From: Deltaproteobacteria bacterium | GTDB taxonomy: Bacteria; SAR324; NAC60-12 | Assembly (NCBI GenBank): GCA_003541985.1 | Contig: DPLM01000193.1 | Span: 1 to 6,977, forward strand | Direction: 5' to 3' | DNA: 6,977 bases | Shown here: piece after piece, positions 6,365 to 6,977 of the stretch | Numbering within the stretch: the stretch's first letter is position 1 | Layout of the letters: every line of letters begins with the position of its first letter | The notes under the pieces: model-generated | The model's input: the letters and a program-made list of their open reading frames with translations, nothing else | What the model was told of the DNA's origin: nothing | Database searches by the model: none | Program-made: the position numbers and the translations under genes

Positions 6365-6977
6365 ATGCCCAACCCTCTCTACCAAAGCTTCTTTGAACGA
6401 CATCGAAACAGTGACGCTTTGCTGATGATCCAAGAAGATGGTTCACATCTCAGCTATGGTGAGTTTCTGGAAATCGCGGCCCGATTCGCAAATACCTTGG
6501 CAACTTGTGGAATGAAGCCGGGGGAGCGAGTGGTACTTCAGGTGCCAAAATCTGCAGAATCCTTGGCCGTCTATGCAGCCTGCGTTCAGAGTGGATCAGT
6601 GATGGTTCCCGTGAACAAGGGCCACATAGCTGATGAGATAGATTACTTCGTTGAAGACGCTAAGCCCAAGCTAGTGATATGTGATCCCAAGAATAGGGAT
6701 GGCTTACAATCAATTTGCGAGAATCACAGCGCTCAACTCGAAACACTGGATGCAGTTGGAGAGGAGAGTTTTGCATCTCTTGCGGCTCAGCAGCCCATGG
6801 ATTTTTTGACGGTTGAACGATCGCTTGATGATCTGGCTGCCCTCCTTTACACTTCGGGAACAACCGGCCGTTCCGAGGGGGCAATGCTCACTCAGAGCTA
6901 CCTACTCTCCAATGCCGAAATCTTGGTTGAAATGTGGCGCTTCATGCCCAGTAATGTGTTGTTTCATGCTCTGCCAA
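6365..6977 (+). CDS. matB: MatB-like malonyl-CoA synthetase (acyl-adenylating), N-terminal part
   Basis: The first 204 residues of an AMP-forming acyl-CoA synthetase (ANL superfamily, usually about 500 residues), cut by the right edge with the frame still open. By similarity to MatB/malonyl-CoA synthetases it would activate malonate (or methylmalonate) to the CoA thioester via an acyl-adenylate. MatB-like signs are the short N-terminus, DEIDYFVEDAKPKLVICDP (90-108), RDGL (111-114), DDLAALLYTSGTTGRS (155-170) and WRFMPSNVLFHALP (191-204). The phosphate-binding loop reads YTSGTTGRSEGAML (162-175): the nearly invariant Lys is Glu171 (GAG, 6875-6877). This could impair ATP handling, or be a sequencing or population variant. 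The catalytic Lys of the C-terminal domain is outside the window. ATG 6365 fits the family N-terminus but has no Shine-Dalgarno sequence. The gap of 310 bases after the dehydrogenase suggests a separate transcript. Confidence 0.87.
   Translation, partial: MPNPLYQSFFERHRNSDALLMIQEDGSHLSYGEFLEIAARFANTLATCGMKPGERVVLQVPKSAESLAVYAACVQSGSVMVPVNKGHIADEIDYFVEDAKPKLVICDPKNRDGLQSICENHSAQLETLDAVGEESFASLAAQQPMDFLTVERSLDDLAALLYTSGTTGRSEGAMLTQSYLLSNAEILVEMWRFMPSNVLFHALP

Noticed and set aside
6660..6884. Minus-strand open frame near the right edge
   Set aside because: Antisense to the MatB-like gene, whose + strand frame is clearly coding up to the edge.

Overview
The window reads as a bacterial chromosome segment of moderate GC, densely coding on the + strand, with one large and one smaller non-coding gap. 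Best-family matches are to Gram-negative (proteobacterial-type) proteins: a DapA-superfamily aldolase/lyase, a two-gene MdlA/MdlB-like ABC exporter, a D-malate/tartrate dehydrogenase and a malonyl-CoA-synthetase-like acyl-CoA ligase. The lineage cannot be fixed from the sequence alone. None of the four visible start codons has a recognisable purine-rich Shine-Dalgarno stretch, and one CDS has no ATG before its first membrane helix, so initiation in this organism may be largely SD-independent.

Layout: (1) 2-361, the 3' end of a DapA-superfamily gene cut by the left edge. (2) 362-1209, about 850 bases with no intact gene on the + strand. It holds a weak hairpin just after the DapA-like gene, a possible decayed small membrane-protein gene on the minus strand (557-814 with in-frame stops upstream), a 15-base tandem duplication and a weak sigma70-like promoter candidate. 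(3) 1210-3048 and 3057-4943, two half-size ABC exporter genes 8 bases apart. Their motif defects are complementary: the first has Asp in place of the catalytic Glu after Walker B but a perfect LSGGQ, and the second has a normal Walker B Glu but an FSLGQ signature. That is the hallmark of a heterodimeric exporter with one degenerate and one consensus ATP site. (4) 4987-6054, a complete NAD-dependent beta-decarboxylating dehydrogenase of the D-malate/tartrate type, 43 bases after the exporter and probably on the same transcript. (5) 6055-6364, a 310-base gap with a GC-rich hairpin. (6) 6365 to the right edge, the N-terminal 204 residues of a MatB-like acyl-CoA synthetase.

Functionally, the enzymes suggest small organic-acid metabolism: a pyruvate-type aldolase/dehydratase, D-malate or tartrate oxidation, and malonate activation. 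The exporter's substrate cannot be told from sequence. No CRISPR array, insertion sequence, tRNA/rRNA or clearly novel multi-gene system was seen. The points most worth a second look are the Lys-to-Glu change in the phosphate-binding loop of the MatB-like enzyme, the asymmetric exporter, the decayed minus-strand gene and the lack of Shine-Dalgarno sequences.
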